NCBI RefSeq assembly: GCF_900108175.1
Contig: NZ_FNVO01000034.1
Location: 1 to 57,660, forward strand
From: Thermomonospora echinospora
GTDB taxonomy: Bacteria; Actinomycetota; Actinomycetes; Streptosporangiales; Streptosporangiaceae
Direction of reading: 5' to 3'
Length of the DNA: 57,660 nucleotides
The translations under genes and the position numbers were made by a program. Positions 1 through 8,700 of the stretch are shown piece by piece (position 1 is the stretch's first letter; each line of letters begins with the position of its first letter). The notes under the pieces are model-generated. The model saw only the letters and a program-made list of their open reading frames with translations, was not told where the DNA came from and searched no databases.

Positions 1-186
1 CTCGCAGTCCAGGCCAACGACGGGGAACCAGGCGGGGAAGAGGTCGATCAGGTGTGCGAGGGTCTGGGCGTAGTCGGCGCGGGTCGCCGGGTCCTGGATG
101 GAGTCGAGGAAGTGCTCGACGGCGGCCGCGACGCGCGGTAGGCCAGGCCGGCCGTTCCGGCCGGGATAAGGGGGAACGGACGCCAC
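1..186 (-). CDS. Tyrosine recombinase, N-terminal part (runs off left edge)
   Basis: The GTG at 184-186 follows an ideal ribosome site, AGGAGGT, on the minus strand (plus 191-197), and the frame stays open to the window edge for 62 codons. The readable protein contains HFLDSIQDPATRADYAQTL, which resembles the SAM-like core-binding segment at the start of phage and integrative-element integrases, where a helix with the pattern T-R-x-x-Y-x-x-T-L is common. The catalytic domain would lie outside the window. Its neighbour at 424-1397 is a second, broken recombinase, so recombinase genes were stacked at this end of the element. The start and frame are seen directly; the family is inferred from a short segment. 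Confidence 0.5.
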   Translation of the reverse strand, partial: MASVPPYPGRNGRPGLPRVAAAVEHFLDSIQDPATRADYAQTLAHLIDLFPAWFPVVGLDCE

Positions 187-423
187 CAGGACCTCCTAGA
201 GCCGACGTGGTACATGATGCTGCCGGATCACCCCCGGCCCGGCGGACCCCGAGCCGGGCGGACGCTGCCTCTGACGAGGCTATGCGACAGGTGATTTCGC
301 TTCTGTGTCACACCCGCTGGCAACGGCTGCTCTCGCTTGCTGGCGGTGACACGCCTGACGGCACCCAGAGTGGAGGGTCTGGGTCCGCGTGGCAGTGCCC
401 CGTTGCTGCCGAGGCGGGCGGGG
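187..423. other. Intergenic stretch without a convincing gene
   Basis: About 240 bases lie between the start of the edge recombinase and the end of the decayed HTH gene. Open frames here read as low-complexity Arg/Pro/Gly translation and lack ribosome sites. Apart from the Shine-Dalgarno site of the edge gene (191-197) I see nothing specific. Confidence 0.4.
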
Positions 424-723
424 TCAGAAGGGTGGATCATCGGAGAAGTCTCCGTTCCTGGTGACCCAGGGGTTGTTGGCGGGCTGCGGTGCCGGGGAGG
501 ACGGGTCGGCGTCGAGGGCATCGTTCCAGGCCTCCATGAACGCCTCGCGGTAGGAGGGGGACGGGGCGTCTCAGCGGCTCTCGTCGGGATTCACCCCGGC
601 GAGTTCGCACAGGGCCAGGAGGACGGCCTCGGCGGTCTCCCAGCGGCTGGGCACGGACAGGCCCAGGATCGTCCGGCGGACCGTCTCGTGACTGGCCCCG
701 CCGCCGTACGGAATGGCGGCGAT
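424..723 (-). pseudogene. Remnant of an HTH DNA-binding protein with an in-frame stop
   Basis: On the minus strand the frame reads GASHETVRRTILGLSVPSRW and then a helix ending in CELAGVNPDESR. It meets TGA at 571-573 and continues in the same frame as protein-like sequence (YREAFMEAWNDALDADP, ending DFSDDPPF) to a second TGA at 424-426. The first part resembles the C-terminal HTH of Streptomyces-type regulators with the pattern SHxTVxRxLxGxxVPxW. The protein-like sequence past the first stop points to a nonsense mutation in a once longer gene. Upstream in the same frame the sequence turns into a recombinase, so the two genes appear to have fused by deletion near 700-725. The exact junction is uncertain. 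Confidence 0.5.
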
Positions 724-1397
724 GCGGCCGACCGCGTGTTGGTCGACCTTCGACTGCCGCACCGCCACCTCCAGGCCTTGGGCGACCTCGACCACGTCCG
801 GCAAATTCAGCGCGGCCAGTTCACCGCGCCGCGCCATCATCGCCCAGCCCAGCACCAGCAGGAACTGGTCACAGACCACCAGCGCCTGCGGCCGTGGCAC
901 CGGGACCGGTGGCGGCGCGGCCGCACCAAGCAGATCGCCCAAGCCGACATCGACCGGGGCGAGCGGTTCGGGCGGGAGGGCACAGGCGGCCACCAGCGTC
1001 CGCAACTGATCGACCGCCAGCACGGGCGCCCGGCGTGCGTCGGGCAGCCCGGCGGTCGCGCGCTCCCGCCAGTAGCTCTTGATCACCGCCAAAGCGGCGC
1101 CGGGGTCGGGTGGCATGGCCCCGCTCGTTCGATGGACGACGCGGATCGCGGCCAACTTGCTGGTCAGATAGGAGGCGCCTTCCCGCCGTCGGCGCGGACC
1201 GACATGAACTCGGCCACCGTCTCAGTGGTGGCCGGCAGCGCGGTCCGCCCCACCCGCGCGCACCAGGCGGTGAAATCGTTCCACGAACGCATGTAGGCAC
1301 GGCGGGTGTCGTCAGGGATCGAAGCTAAGATGCGCTCGGTCACCCGCGCCGACACCACGGTCTCCGGCCCCGGCACCGCCGGCCGCCACATCAACAC
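706..1397 (-). pseudogene. Tyrosine recombinase pseudogene (frameshifted, lacks catalytic C-terminus)
   Basis: The N-terminal part (1164-1397) reads IPDDTRRAYMRSWNDFTAWC, a typical core-binding domain. It stops at 1164, but the homologous sequence continues one frame away (YLTSKLAAIRVVHR, then DQFLLVLGWAMMARRGELAALNLPDV), so a single frameshift lies near 1165-1185. The second part contains the first catalytic-domain block, with the active-site Arg expected in MARRGELAAL and the beta-hairpin Lys region VRQSKVDQH. The HxxR...H...Y half of the active site is absent, replaced by unrelated HTH sequence. It cannot encode a working recombinase. The original start may lie slightly upstream of 1397, since no good ribosome site precedes that ATG. 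Confidence 0.55.
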
Positions 1398-1710
1398 CTC
1401 GACCGGCCCGGCCCGGCTGGCGCACTCACCCCAGCGGCGCCGCCTGCAACGCCGCAGCCGGTCAGTACCACCGCTCCCCGAACGGCCGACGCAGCCGACC
1501 GGTCCGACCGGGCGGACCCATCATCACGGGACATGCCAACGCCTCCCAGCGGCGCGGCCTTCCGCTATGACACCCCGCGGGCTACGACCCGGTACCGACA
1601 GTTCCACCCGCTCACGGAAACCACCCCCGCTTCCCAGTACTCAGGGTCCTCCCCGGCCCTGTGGTGGCAGCCCGAGCCGAGCGCCCTCACTGAGGATGTC
1701 GCCATCCGGC
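1398..1710. other. Gene-free stretch left of the relaxase leader
   Basis: No frame gives convincing protein. The open frames on the plus strand are Pro/Arg/Thr-rich and lack ribosome sites. The sequence probably consists of decayed element DNA and the upstream part of the relaxase promoter region. Confidence 0.35.
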
Positions 1711-1798
1711 TAAATAAGACATCACGACATGTCTAAGACAGTTGGGCCTAGACAGGGCAATAAGTGATCATGCATCCTAATTTTCACGTGCATGATCA
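1711..1798 (+). other. Candidate origin of transfer (oriT): inverted and direct repeats
   Basis: Seen in sequence: TAAGACA occurs at 1715-1721 and again at 1734-1740. AGACAT (1717-1722) pairs with ATGTCT (1729-1734). A perfect 10-bp inverted repeat, TGATCATGCA (1765-1774) and TGCATGATCA (1789-1798), surrounds a 14-base AT-richer loop. The cluster sits just upstream of a MobF relaxase gene. MobF relaxases generally nick an oriT close to their own gene, next to such a hairpin, so this is the best oriT candidate in the window. It could instead be an operator for relaxase expression. The nic site cannot be placed by eye. Confidence 0.4.
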
Positions 1799-1869
1799 AC
1801 GCTTTGGACCCACGTATCCCTGTCGGGACGCAAAGGCCTGAGCGGCCGGTGGGACACGGCGGGGGTGAT

Positions 1870-2829
1870 GTGGCGGTGGCGTGGGTGACAGCGATCGGCC
1901 CGGCCATCGCGCAGGTCGACTACCGCCTGGAAGCCTCCGCTGGCTGCGGGCTGTCCCGGGAGCATGGGCACGCCGCCGAGGCTGAGGCTCAGGCCGGGTA
2001 CCGGATGGATGAGGCCGACCGGCTGACGTGGTTCGGCGGTGGGCTCGCCGAGGTCGGCATCACCGCCGGCGCGGCGCTGGCGGGTGAGGCCGACAAGGCC
2101 AAGGCGCGGGCGTTGATGGACGGCGTTCATCCCCAGACCGGCGAGCGGCTGGTAGAGCCGAAGCGGGCGGCACATCCCCGTGGCAAGCTGCCCGCTGCTC
2201 CGTTCCTCGCCGCCGTGGAGGAGTTGGCGGCCGCGCGGGGGGTGCCGGCTACCGAGGTGGCGGCGTCGCGGTGGGGCCGGGCACGGCTCGCGCAGATGAC
2301 GCGGATGGTGGCCCGCGAGGGCGAAACGCACCGGGTGGCCGTCAAGGACCTGGAGCGCCTGGCCGGCGCGCTCGGCGTCGATCTGGGTGCCGTCTACGAG
2401 GCCAGGGAGCTGACGGTGGCGCGGGCGCACCGCGCCGAGACGGTGCGGGTCGGGGACCGCGGGTTCGACCTGACGATCGACATTCCGAAGACGCCGAGCG
2501 TGTGGTGGGCGCTGGCCGATCCGCAGGCGGCAGCGCTGCTGCAAAACGCCTTCCGTGAGGCGGTGACCGAGACGCTGGCCGAGGTCGAGCGGTGGTGCGG
2601 CTACGTGATGCGCGGCAAGCACGGCGACGGCCGTACCGCCCGCCGTATCCCCACCAGCGGTCTACTGGGCTGGGTCATGTGGCACGACGTCGCCCGCCCT
2701 GTGGCGGGGCAGACTCCGGATCCGCACCTGCACGCGCATGCGGTTATCGCGCACATGGTCTGCGGTGCGGACGGCCGGTGGAGCACGCTGGCAACGGCGG
2801 CTGGGAGTTCTACCGGCATGTGGAGGTAG
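1870..2829 (+). pseudogene. traA: MobF/TraA-type relaxase, N-terminal relaxase domain (5' part of a frameshifted gene)
   Basis: This domain would nick DNA at oriT and covalently hold the strand for conjugative transfer. The chosen GTG at 1870 has a GGGGGTG ribosome-like site just before it and precedes VTAIGPAIAQVDYRLEASA; earlier ATGs would fall inside the palindrome. The first tyrosines (QVDYRLE) are candidates for the nucleophile. PDPHLHAHAVIAHMV (2716-2760) is the HUH-type metal triad of MobF relaxases. After GRWSTLA the frame runs into a short wrong tail and stops at 2829, while the homologous sequence continues one frame back from 2793. One missing A in GCAACG (2791-2796) explains this. 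The relaxase and helicase halves would be made separately, if at all. Confidence 0.7.
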
Positions 2830-5800
2830 TCGGGGCGCTGGCCCAAGCCCGCTTCCGCGCCAAGACCACCGCCCTGGGGTTCCGGTGGGAACGGGTGCCC
2901 GGGAGCCGGGTGTGGGAGCTGGCCGGTGTTCCCGCCCGCTTGCGGGAGGTGTTCTCCAAGCGGTCCGGCCAGACCAGCGGAATGCTGGTCCGGTTGGGCA
3001 TCGATCCGGATCGGGCCACCACCGCCCAGATCAAGGCGGCGTCCGCGATGTGCCGGGAAGGCAAGGACACCGCTCCGCTCGCACCGGCGAGCTTGGTCCA
3101 TGCCCCGGTGGCCACCGGAACACTGGAGGCTGACCTAAGGGAATCCTGGCGCAGGCAGACGGTGGAGTCCGGAGCCGATCCAGACACGGTCGTGGCAGCG
3201 GCCCGCCGCGGCGGTGGGCCGGACGGTGGTACCGGAATCGGCGGACCGGACGGGCCAGTAGGACCGGACCTTCCGCCTCGCCCTCCGCGGACTGTTCCGC
3301 CCTCTCCTCCGTCCCGGCGGAACGCGGAACAGCCAGCGGAACGGACCACGGAACGGGCGGAACGGACCACGGAACGGGCGGAACGGTCTGCGGAACGGGT
3401 GGAGCGGTCTGCGGAATGGGCGGGGCGGCCCGCGGGGGAGGTGGCGGAACGGATCGCCGCCGCGGTGTTCGATCCCGAACACGGCCTTACCGCCCACGCC
3501 AAGGTCGTCACTCGGCCGAAGCTACTGGCCGCCGTCCTGGACGAGCTGCCCGCCGGCATCACATCGGCGGCCGCCGCCGAGGAACTGGCCGACGCGGTGG
3601 TGGCCGGGGAAGGTCCAGCGGTGCGGCTGGAACGACAGGGCCCGGCCTACAGGACCCACCCTGAGCGTTACACCACCCGCGACATCATCGCCGCCGAACA
3701 GCAGATCCTCGCCGCCGCCCGGGACGGTTATCAGCGGCCCGGCCGCGAGGACGAGGGTCTGGCCGTGGTCGATGCCCAGGCCGCCGAGCTGGCGATCGAG
3801 ACATTCGAGGCCGCCGCCGGCTTCGAGCTGAGCCGGGAGCAGCGCGAGGTCATCCAGCGGCTGACCGGCGCCGGGCATGGTGTCGACGCGGTGGTCGGCG
3901 TGACCGGGGCGGGCAAGACGACGCTGATGGCGGCCGCCCGGGCGGCGTGGGAGGCGGCCGGGATGGTCGTGCGCGGCGCCGCCGCCGCAGCGGTCGCCGC
4001 CCAGGCCTTGCAGGCCGAAACCGGCATCCCCTCATCGACGATCGCATCCGTGCAGCGGGCGCTGGAGGATCCGGATGCCCCCGGCCTGGACGGCGTCGAC
4101 GTCCTGGTCATCGATGAGGCCGCGATGGCCGATGATCGGCAACTCGCTGATGTCCTGTCCGCCGCCCAGCGCACCGGCACCAAGGCCGTGCTGATCGGCG
4201 ACCCGCTGCAGATGAAGGCCATTGGTGTCAGGGGGACGTTGGCTGAAATCCACCGGCAGGTCGCAGGCCCGCTGCTGACCGAGAACCGCCGCCAGCGCGA
4301 ACCGCTGGAACGCCGCGCTTTGCAGCTGTGGCGGGCCGGGGACCGACACGGTGCCCTGCGTACCTGGGCCGTCGCCGGCCGCGTGCACGCCGGAGGCAGG
4401 CGCGAGGACACCTTGGCGCGGATGCTGACTGACTGGGAGTCGGCCCGCGACCACCTGGCCCGTACCAGCGGCGAACGGGACGTCCATGAGGAGCTGGACC
4501 GGTTGCTGATGCTGACCGGCACCAACGCCGACGTCGACCTGCTCAACCAGGGCGCGCGCCTGACCCGCCGTAAACGTGGGGAGATCACAGGCCCTGACCA
4601 CAGCTACCAGCTCGCCACCGGCGGCACCCTCGCCCTGGCCGTGGGGGACTATGTCCGCGTCCGCCGCAACGACTACCGGACCCGGCACAAGGACGCCCCG
4701 GCCGACGCCGTCGACGTCCTCAACGGCTACCGCGGCATCGTCACCGGGTTCAACGGCCGCGACCCGGTGGTGCAGCGGCGAAGCCAAACCGAAGACGGGC
4801 CCGGGGTAGAGACCGCCACCATCCCCGCCGCCCGCATCGCCGCCGGCGACCTGTCATACGGCACGGCGATGACCGTGGCCTCAGCCCAAGGACTAACCAG
4901 CGACATCACCTTCGTGTACGGGCCGGGCCTGGGCCCGCACACCGTCTACCCCGCCATGAGCCGCAACCGGAAGCAGGCGCACCTGTACCTGCCACGTGAC
5001 CTGCTCGAAACCGACACCGACCGGGCCCGCCACGGCGCCCCGCACAGCCCCGTCGACGAACTGGCCCGCGCGATCGGCGCCTACGCCCGCACCCTGACCG
5101 GCGACCGCGCCGACCGGCTCGCGCTCACCGAACTCGGCACCGTTCCTGCACCTCCCACTGGCACCCCAGCCACCGAAGCCGCTCCGGCCGCCCAGGCTGC
5201 TGGGGCCGGGCGTGAGAGTATTCAGCCCTCTGCGGTGCCGCACTGGCGCAAACGGCCGTATGGCACCTACACCGACAAGTACCTGGACCGCCTGGCCACC
5301 GCCTACCGCGCCCAGCTCGATCGCTTCCAGCGCATCGAGGCCCGCACCGCAGCAGAGACCGCGGCGGCTCGCCGCGGCAAAGGCCCCGCCGCCACCGTCC
5401 TGGCTGAACGCCGCCAAGCCCTCGCCCAGGCCGCCGACATTGAGGCCCAGCTCACCCAGGCACGAGAAGAGGCCGACCAGGCGGGGGCGGACATCGCCGA
5501 CGCCACCCGGCAGGTGACCGCTGCCCGCGAACTCACCCAGCACGGCCGCCTAGCCCTGCGCATGGCCAGCATATCCCGCGCCCAGGCCCAGCAGCAACTG
5601 CAGGACGCCCACGATGCCTGGCAGGCCGCCTGCGACCGGCAGACCACCGCCCAGCAGCGCACCGACCGACTCGCCCGTCAGGCCGCCGACGCCTACCGCC
5701 AGGCCCCCGCCCTCCACCTGCCCGGCGCCGGCCAAGAGAGCGGCGCCGACCAGGAGAGCGGCCGCTGGCACCACGGCGCGGCCACCGCCGACCTGGCCGC

Positions 5801-6185
5801 CCTGACCCGGCGGTGGGACGAGTACTTGGCCCTCGCGATCCGCGCTGACCTGCGCACTGCCCCCAAACGCGCGGCCCAGACCACCCTGGGCCGCGCCTAC
5901 GCCGCCCACCTCGCCGGCATCGACACACCCCACCAGGCCGTCGACGCCGACGAAGCCCACCGCCAGCTCGCGGCCATCACCACCGAACAGAACCTTCGCC
6001 GACAGATGCCCACCGACCACGCCGACCAGGAGCGCACGCAGCGCACCCAGCACCACCGCCGACAGACCACCGGCCGCACCGCCCACCAGGCCGGCCGCGC
6101 CGCCGCGCACGAGCAGGACCGCCAGTACGAGGCCTCCCGGCCACCCGGCCCCAGATACGACCACGGACGCGGATCCAGCCGCTAG
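2793..6185 (+). pseudogene. traA: TraA-type relaxase, helicase and coiled-coil portion (3' part of a frameshifted gene)
   Basis: This continues the relaxase in a shifted frame, starting NGGWEFYRHVEVVGALA. It is a RecD-like SF1B helicase. Walker A is GVTGAGKTTL (about 3898-3930), Walker B is VLVIDEAAM (about 4105-4130), and GDPLQMKAIG, ASAQGLTSD and AMSRNRKQAHLYLP match later helicase motifs. After about 5,270 comes a long Ala/Arg/Glu/Gln-rich coiled coil. A Pro/Arg-rich linker contains four 21-bp repeats (3338-3421). The frame is open for about 1,130 codons with no other lesion. GTG at 2820 could start a separate helicase-only protein, but there is no clear ribosome site. A sequencing error at 2791-2796 would make the whole gene intact (about 1,440 residues, normal for the family). 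Confidence 0.7.
3338..3421 (+). repeat. Four tandem 21-bp repeats within traA
   Basis: Units begin at 3338, 3359, 3380 and 3401. The first two are identical (GGAACGGACCACGGAACGGGC) and the last two diverge. Each encodes a heptad, ERTTERA, ERTTERA, ERSAERV, ERSAEWA, giving a charged linker between the relaxase and helicase parts. Confidence 0.85.
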
Positions 6186-7127
6186 CCCGGCGCGGACGCA
6201 CCGCAGCCGGCCCCGGCTGCCCTGCTTCACCCTCCGCGATGACGCCCCGTGCCCGGATTCAGGGCAGGGCGGACGGCCCGGACAAGAGGCGACCCGATCC
6301 GCGCCTGCTCAGCCACCAGGCGGTCCCGCAACTGCAGGACCCACTGGCCGACACGATGGACAGCCGAGACAACCGATCCCGGCGTCCGCCGGAACTCTTC
6401 AGCCTCGCAGAGACAGCAGCGCCATCACCACCCGAGCGGCCTGCCGCCACCAGCCGCGCAACCGACCCTGGGCTTGTTCCTCGATCTCAGGTCCCAGGTG
6501 TCGCTCTGCCTGATCCTTGGCTCCCTCGGTGACGCCGGCCGGAACTTCCCTCCAAGCACGACCCGGCCTGCTGGAGCGCTGTCCGCGTCCGGGTGACGTC
6601 GCCATGTGCACGATCGGACGGGACGCACCCAGAACTATGACACCTCTTGAACCATCTTGACCCTTATGCGACCCTTTGAAGGAAGATACGGTCCGAAGAT
6701 CCTTAAGTTGCATCGTCGGTGTCATGGACTCGGGCCGGTGTCGCTGAAGGCGTAGCCCTGCACGAGCTGCTGCACCACAAGCTCCTCGCAACGCCTTCAG
6801 CCTCAGGCGCGTCCGCGCGTCAAGCGGCTTGTGGAGGCCCTGCCGACAAGGCCCCCGGAGCCAGCAGAAGGGAGAGCCATGCATCACAACAGACGGCCGT
6901 CCACCCGAGCTGGCCCACTGTTCCAAACCTGCTACGGCTCCACCCCAGCACCCCACGCGGATGGCCTGCCCGAACTGTGGGGGTATGGCATGAGGTCACC
7001 AGACAGAAAGCTCTCCACCCTCACCACACGGAGGACGGGTGACCCGATGCCCCGATGGCGCGGAACGTGTGGTGATCGGCCTCACCTCCTCCGCCTTGGC
7101 CTGCGAAGAGATCGCAGGGGGGCATCT
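6186..7127. other. Gene-poor stretch of about 940 bases in the mobile element
   Basis: The base composition is visibly less G/C-rich than in the core genes. Two weak small frames are listed separately (6399-6605 minus, 6879-7139 plus). The remainder shows no recognisable domain, repeat array or RNA gene. Confidence 0.4.
6399..6605 (-). CDS. Possible small protein, unknown
   Basis: An ATG at 6603-6605 opens a 68-codon frame with a plausible amphipathic composition (KDQAERHLGPEIEEQAQGRL then WWRQAARVVMALLSLRG). No ribosome site precedes it, and I recognise no family. It may be the tail of a decayed element gene. It is listed because it is the most protein-like frame in this gap. Confidence 0.2.
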   Translation of the reverse strand: MATSPGRGQRSSRPGRAWREVPAGVTEGAKDQAERHLGPEIEEQAQGRLRGWWRQAARVVMALLSLRG

Positions 7128-7139
7128 GCCCTCAGCTAA
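6879..7139 (+). CDS. Possible small protein, unknown
   Basis: The ATG at 6879 has a good ribosome site (AAGGGAGAG with 2-3 bases spacing). The 86-residue product is Arg/Pro-rich and has no recognised domain. Its second half looks like random translation. The 7128-7148 hairpin overlaps its end. The ribosome site is its only support. Confidence 0.2.
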   Translation: MHHNRRPSTRAGPLFQTCYGSTPAPHADGLPELWGYGMRSPDRKLSTLTTRRTGDPMPRWRGTCGDRPHLLRLGLRRDRRGASALS

Positions 7140-7148
7140 CGTGAGGGC
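7128..7148 (+). promoter_or_regulatory. Inverted repeat before the MerR-like HTH gene
   Basis: GCCCTCA (7128-7134) and TGAGGGC (7142-7148) form a perfect 7-bp inverted repeat with a 7-base centre. It lies 29 bases before the start codon at 7178. It may be an operator for the HTH protein or a small hairpin in its leader. Confidence 0.4.
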
Positions 7149-7177
7149 GTCCCAGCAGAGATCGCCCAAGGAACGCC

Positions 7178-7819
7178 ATGAGTAGTGAAGCGGATCGGCA
7201 CCCCGACATCCTGACCACCAAAGAGCTCTCGCTCAGGCTGGGACTGTCACAAAAGACCATCCGCCGTATGGCCGCCGCAGGACAACTCCCCGCGCTGCGG
7301 ACGGGCAAGGACCTCCGCTACTCCTGGCAGGCGGTCCTCGACACCCTCCGCCGCGCCCAAGACCCGCACACTCCCGCAGCAGCCAGCGCCCGAGCCGCCG
7401 GTGGCAACGCGCTCGCCGTAGCCAGAGACAGCGCCTACGCCGCCACCGACTCCTGGAGCCGGCTGCGTGCAGTCCTCCAACTCTTGGTCGAGACCAGCGA
7501 GAACCTCGACCTGACGTCAGAGCAGCGGGCGGAACTGGCGGACGGCCTGGCGGCTGCCTCCGTGGCGATCCGCGAATCGGGACGTAGGTCCACCCAGCCG
7601 CAGGTCACCATCAGCCAGCACGGAGGCCACCGCGACTCACCATCAGGTGAAGACCCAGTTCACGCTGCGGCCGTGACGCTGAATGACTTGATGCGGGCAG
7701 TAGCACGAGTCCAGGACGACCAGGAAGTCCGCCGCGCCTTCGCACATGGCGATGTTGGCCAGGCCCTGCGAGAGCTGAGCGATGACGCCTCAGCGGAGAA
7801 CGCCCCACCGAACCAATAA
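7178..7819 (+). CDS. MerR/HTH_17-type DNA-binding protein of the mobile element
   Basis: The 213-residue product begins with an excisionase-like winged helix (residues about 10-60). TTKELSLRLGLSQKTIRRMA is followed by GQLPALRTGKDLRYSWQAVLDTL, the usual wing of MerR/HTH_17 proteins. The remaining 150 residues are helical and acidic, with no recognised domain; LTSEQRAELADGLAAA and LNDLMRAVARVQ suggest a regulatory or oligomerisation part. The ATG at 7178 has AAGGA upstream. The protein is too long to be a simple excisionase, so a regulator of element genes is more likely. The 7-bp inverted repeat just upstream (7128-7148) could be its own operator. Confidence 0.7.
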   Translation: MSSEADRHPDILTTKELSLRLGLSQKTIRRMAAAGQLPALRTGKDLRYSWQAVLDTLRRAQDPHTPAAASARAAGGNALAVARDSAYAATDSWSRLRAVLQLLVETSENLDLTSEQRAELADGLAAASVAIRESGRRSTQPQVTISQHGGHRDSPSGEDPVHAAAVTLNDLMRAVARVQDDQEVRRAFAHGDVGQALRELSDDASAENAPPNQ

Positions 7820-7906
7820 GTGCGCCACCACCCTCCAGAACAGTGCGCAGAAGATGAGGCACCGTACTCCAGTCGCTGGTTGGAGAACGCCTCCAGATCC
7901 TCCACG

Positions 7907-8095
7907 TCATCGGGTTGCGAGCCTACGGAGGTGGGCCTGCATTCGCCGCTGAGCGAACGCCTCGACTGCCACAGGTTCCGGAGGCTCCATGACCGCCTCG
8001 ATCGCCAACACATCCATGACACACAAGCTCTTCCGGGCGTGATCGAGAACGACGAGTACGCCCCCTCCTGTGTCGCGTAATCCACCAAACCCCAT
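7907..8095 (-). pseudogene. Possible small gene remnant, unknown
   Basis: A 62-residue frame begins at ATG 8093-8095 and contains VVLDHARKSLCVMDVLAIEA and PVAVEAFAQRRMQAHLRRL, with a natural amino-acid mix and moderate G/C at third positions. Just past its stop another frame continues protein-like (PDDVEDLEAFSNQRLEYGA, about 7850-7905), so a frameshift may have cut an older gene. There is no family recognition and the ribosome site is weak. Confidence 0.25.
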
Positions 8096-8321
8096 CCCAA
8101 GCGACTCGGCGGATAGGGCATCGCCTAGAAAAACAGAATGTCATACGCGTCATTTCCCTGAGAGAGGGGACTCACTGAAACTGAGATCGTTGTCTCTTCA
8201 AGCAATGCGCTACCAAGCCACCGCGATTACTGGCCTCACCTTCCACCGAGCCACTCCTGGAACGGCCACCCTGTATGCGAATCATCACGGCAACCACACC
8301 AAAAACCCCGTCGCCGCCCGC
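8096..8321. other. Stretch without a clear gene between HTH remnants and the rep remnant
   Basis: No frame reads as a convincing protein. The stretch probably holds decayed upstream parts of the replication gene, shifted between frames, but I could not align them. Confidence 0.3.
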
Positions 8322-8636
8322 TGAAAACCCCACGACCTTCCCAGCTGTACGGACCTGCACTGATGGACGCAAACCCTCAGCTGCGACGGCCTCTTCAGCA
8401 CTAAAGCCCACCGCTACTCGGCCATCTTGGTCGCACTCCGTGAAGCCCGCATCACCTATCGCCAAACTCAAAACGGCGAAAACCGCGCCCTCGGTGAGCG
8501 TCAGAAGTAAACCGCCTTCGCCGTGGGCTGGTTTACCCATGCCAACAGTGGATGGCTCAACGCGGGAGACGCCCTCCTGGCTGACACCGCCGCCGACCAA
8601 GCTCGCCGACGACGCCAAGCCGGCTACGGCTCATAG
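8322..8636 (+). pseudogene. RepSA-like replication initiator, C-terminal remnant with in-frame stops
   Basis: One frame reads WTQTLSCDGLFSTKAHRYSA then ILVALREARITYRQ, and after a stop TAFAVGWFTHANSGWLNAGDALLADTAA then RRRRQAGYGS. This matches the layout of the C-terminus of pSAM2-type RepSA initiators, where a (G)GxxSTKSRRYS block is followed by an aromatic G-Y-x-x-x-G-(D/E)-x-x-L-A segment. TGA at 8361-8363 and TAA at 8508-8510 interrupt the frame, which ends with TAG at 8634-8636. It lies directly before xis-int, where rep belongs in actinomycete integrative elements. The element can therefore no longer replicate by this gene. The family call rests on remembered motifs, not a search. Confidence 0.5.
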
Positions 8637-8700
8637 CTAAGCCGTGCTCGATGCTTCAACCGTCGCTGCTTGACCACCGTGAACCGCAGGAGATGACAGC

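Noticed and set aside
16-464. Plus-strand open frame at the left edge
   Set aside because: Arg/Gly/Ser-rich antisense to the minus-strand recombinase start, which has an ideal ribosome site.
2780-2830. Programmed -1 frameshift in traA
   Set aside because: A -1 shift would restore the frame, but no X-XXY-YYZ slippery heptamer or following pseudoknot is evident; mutation or sequencing error is simpler.
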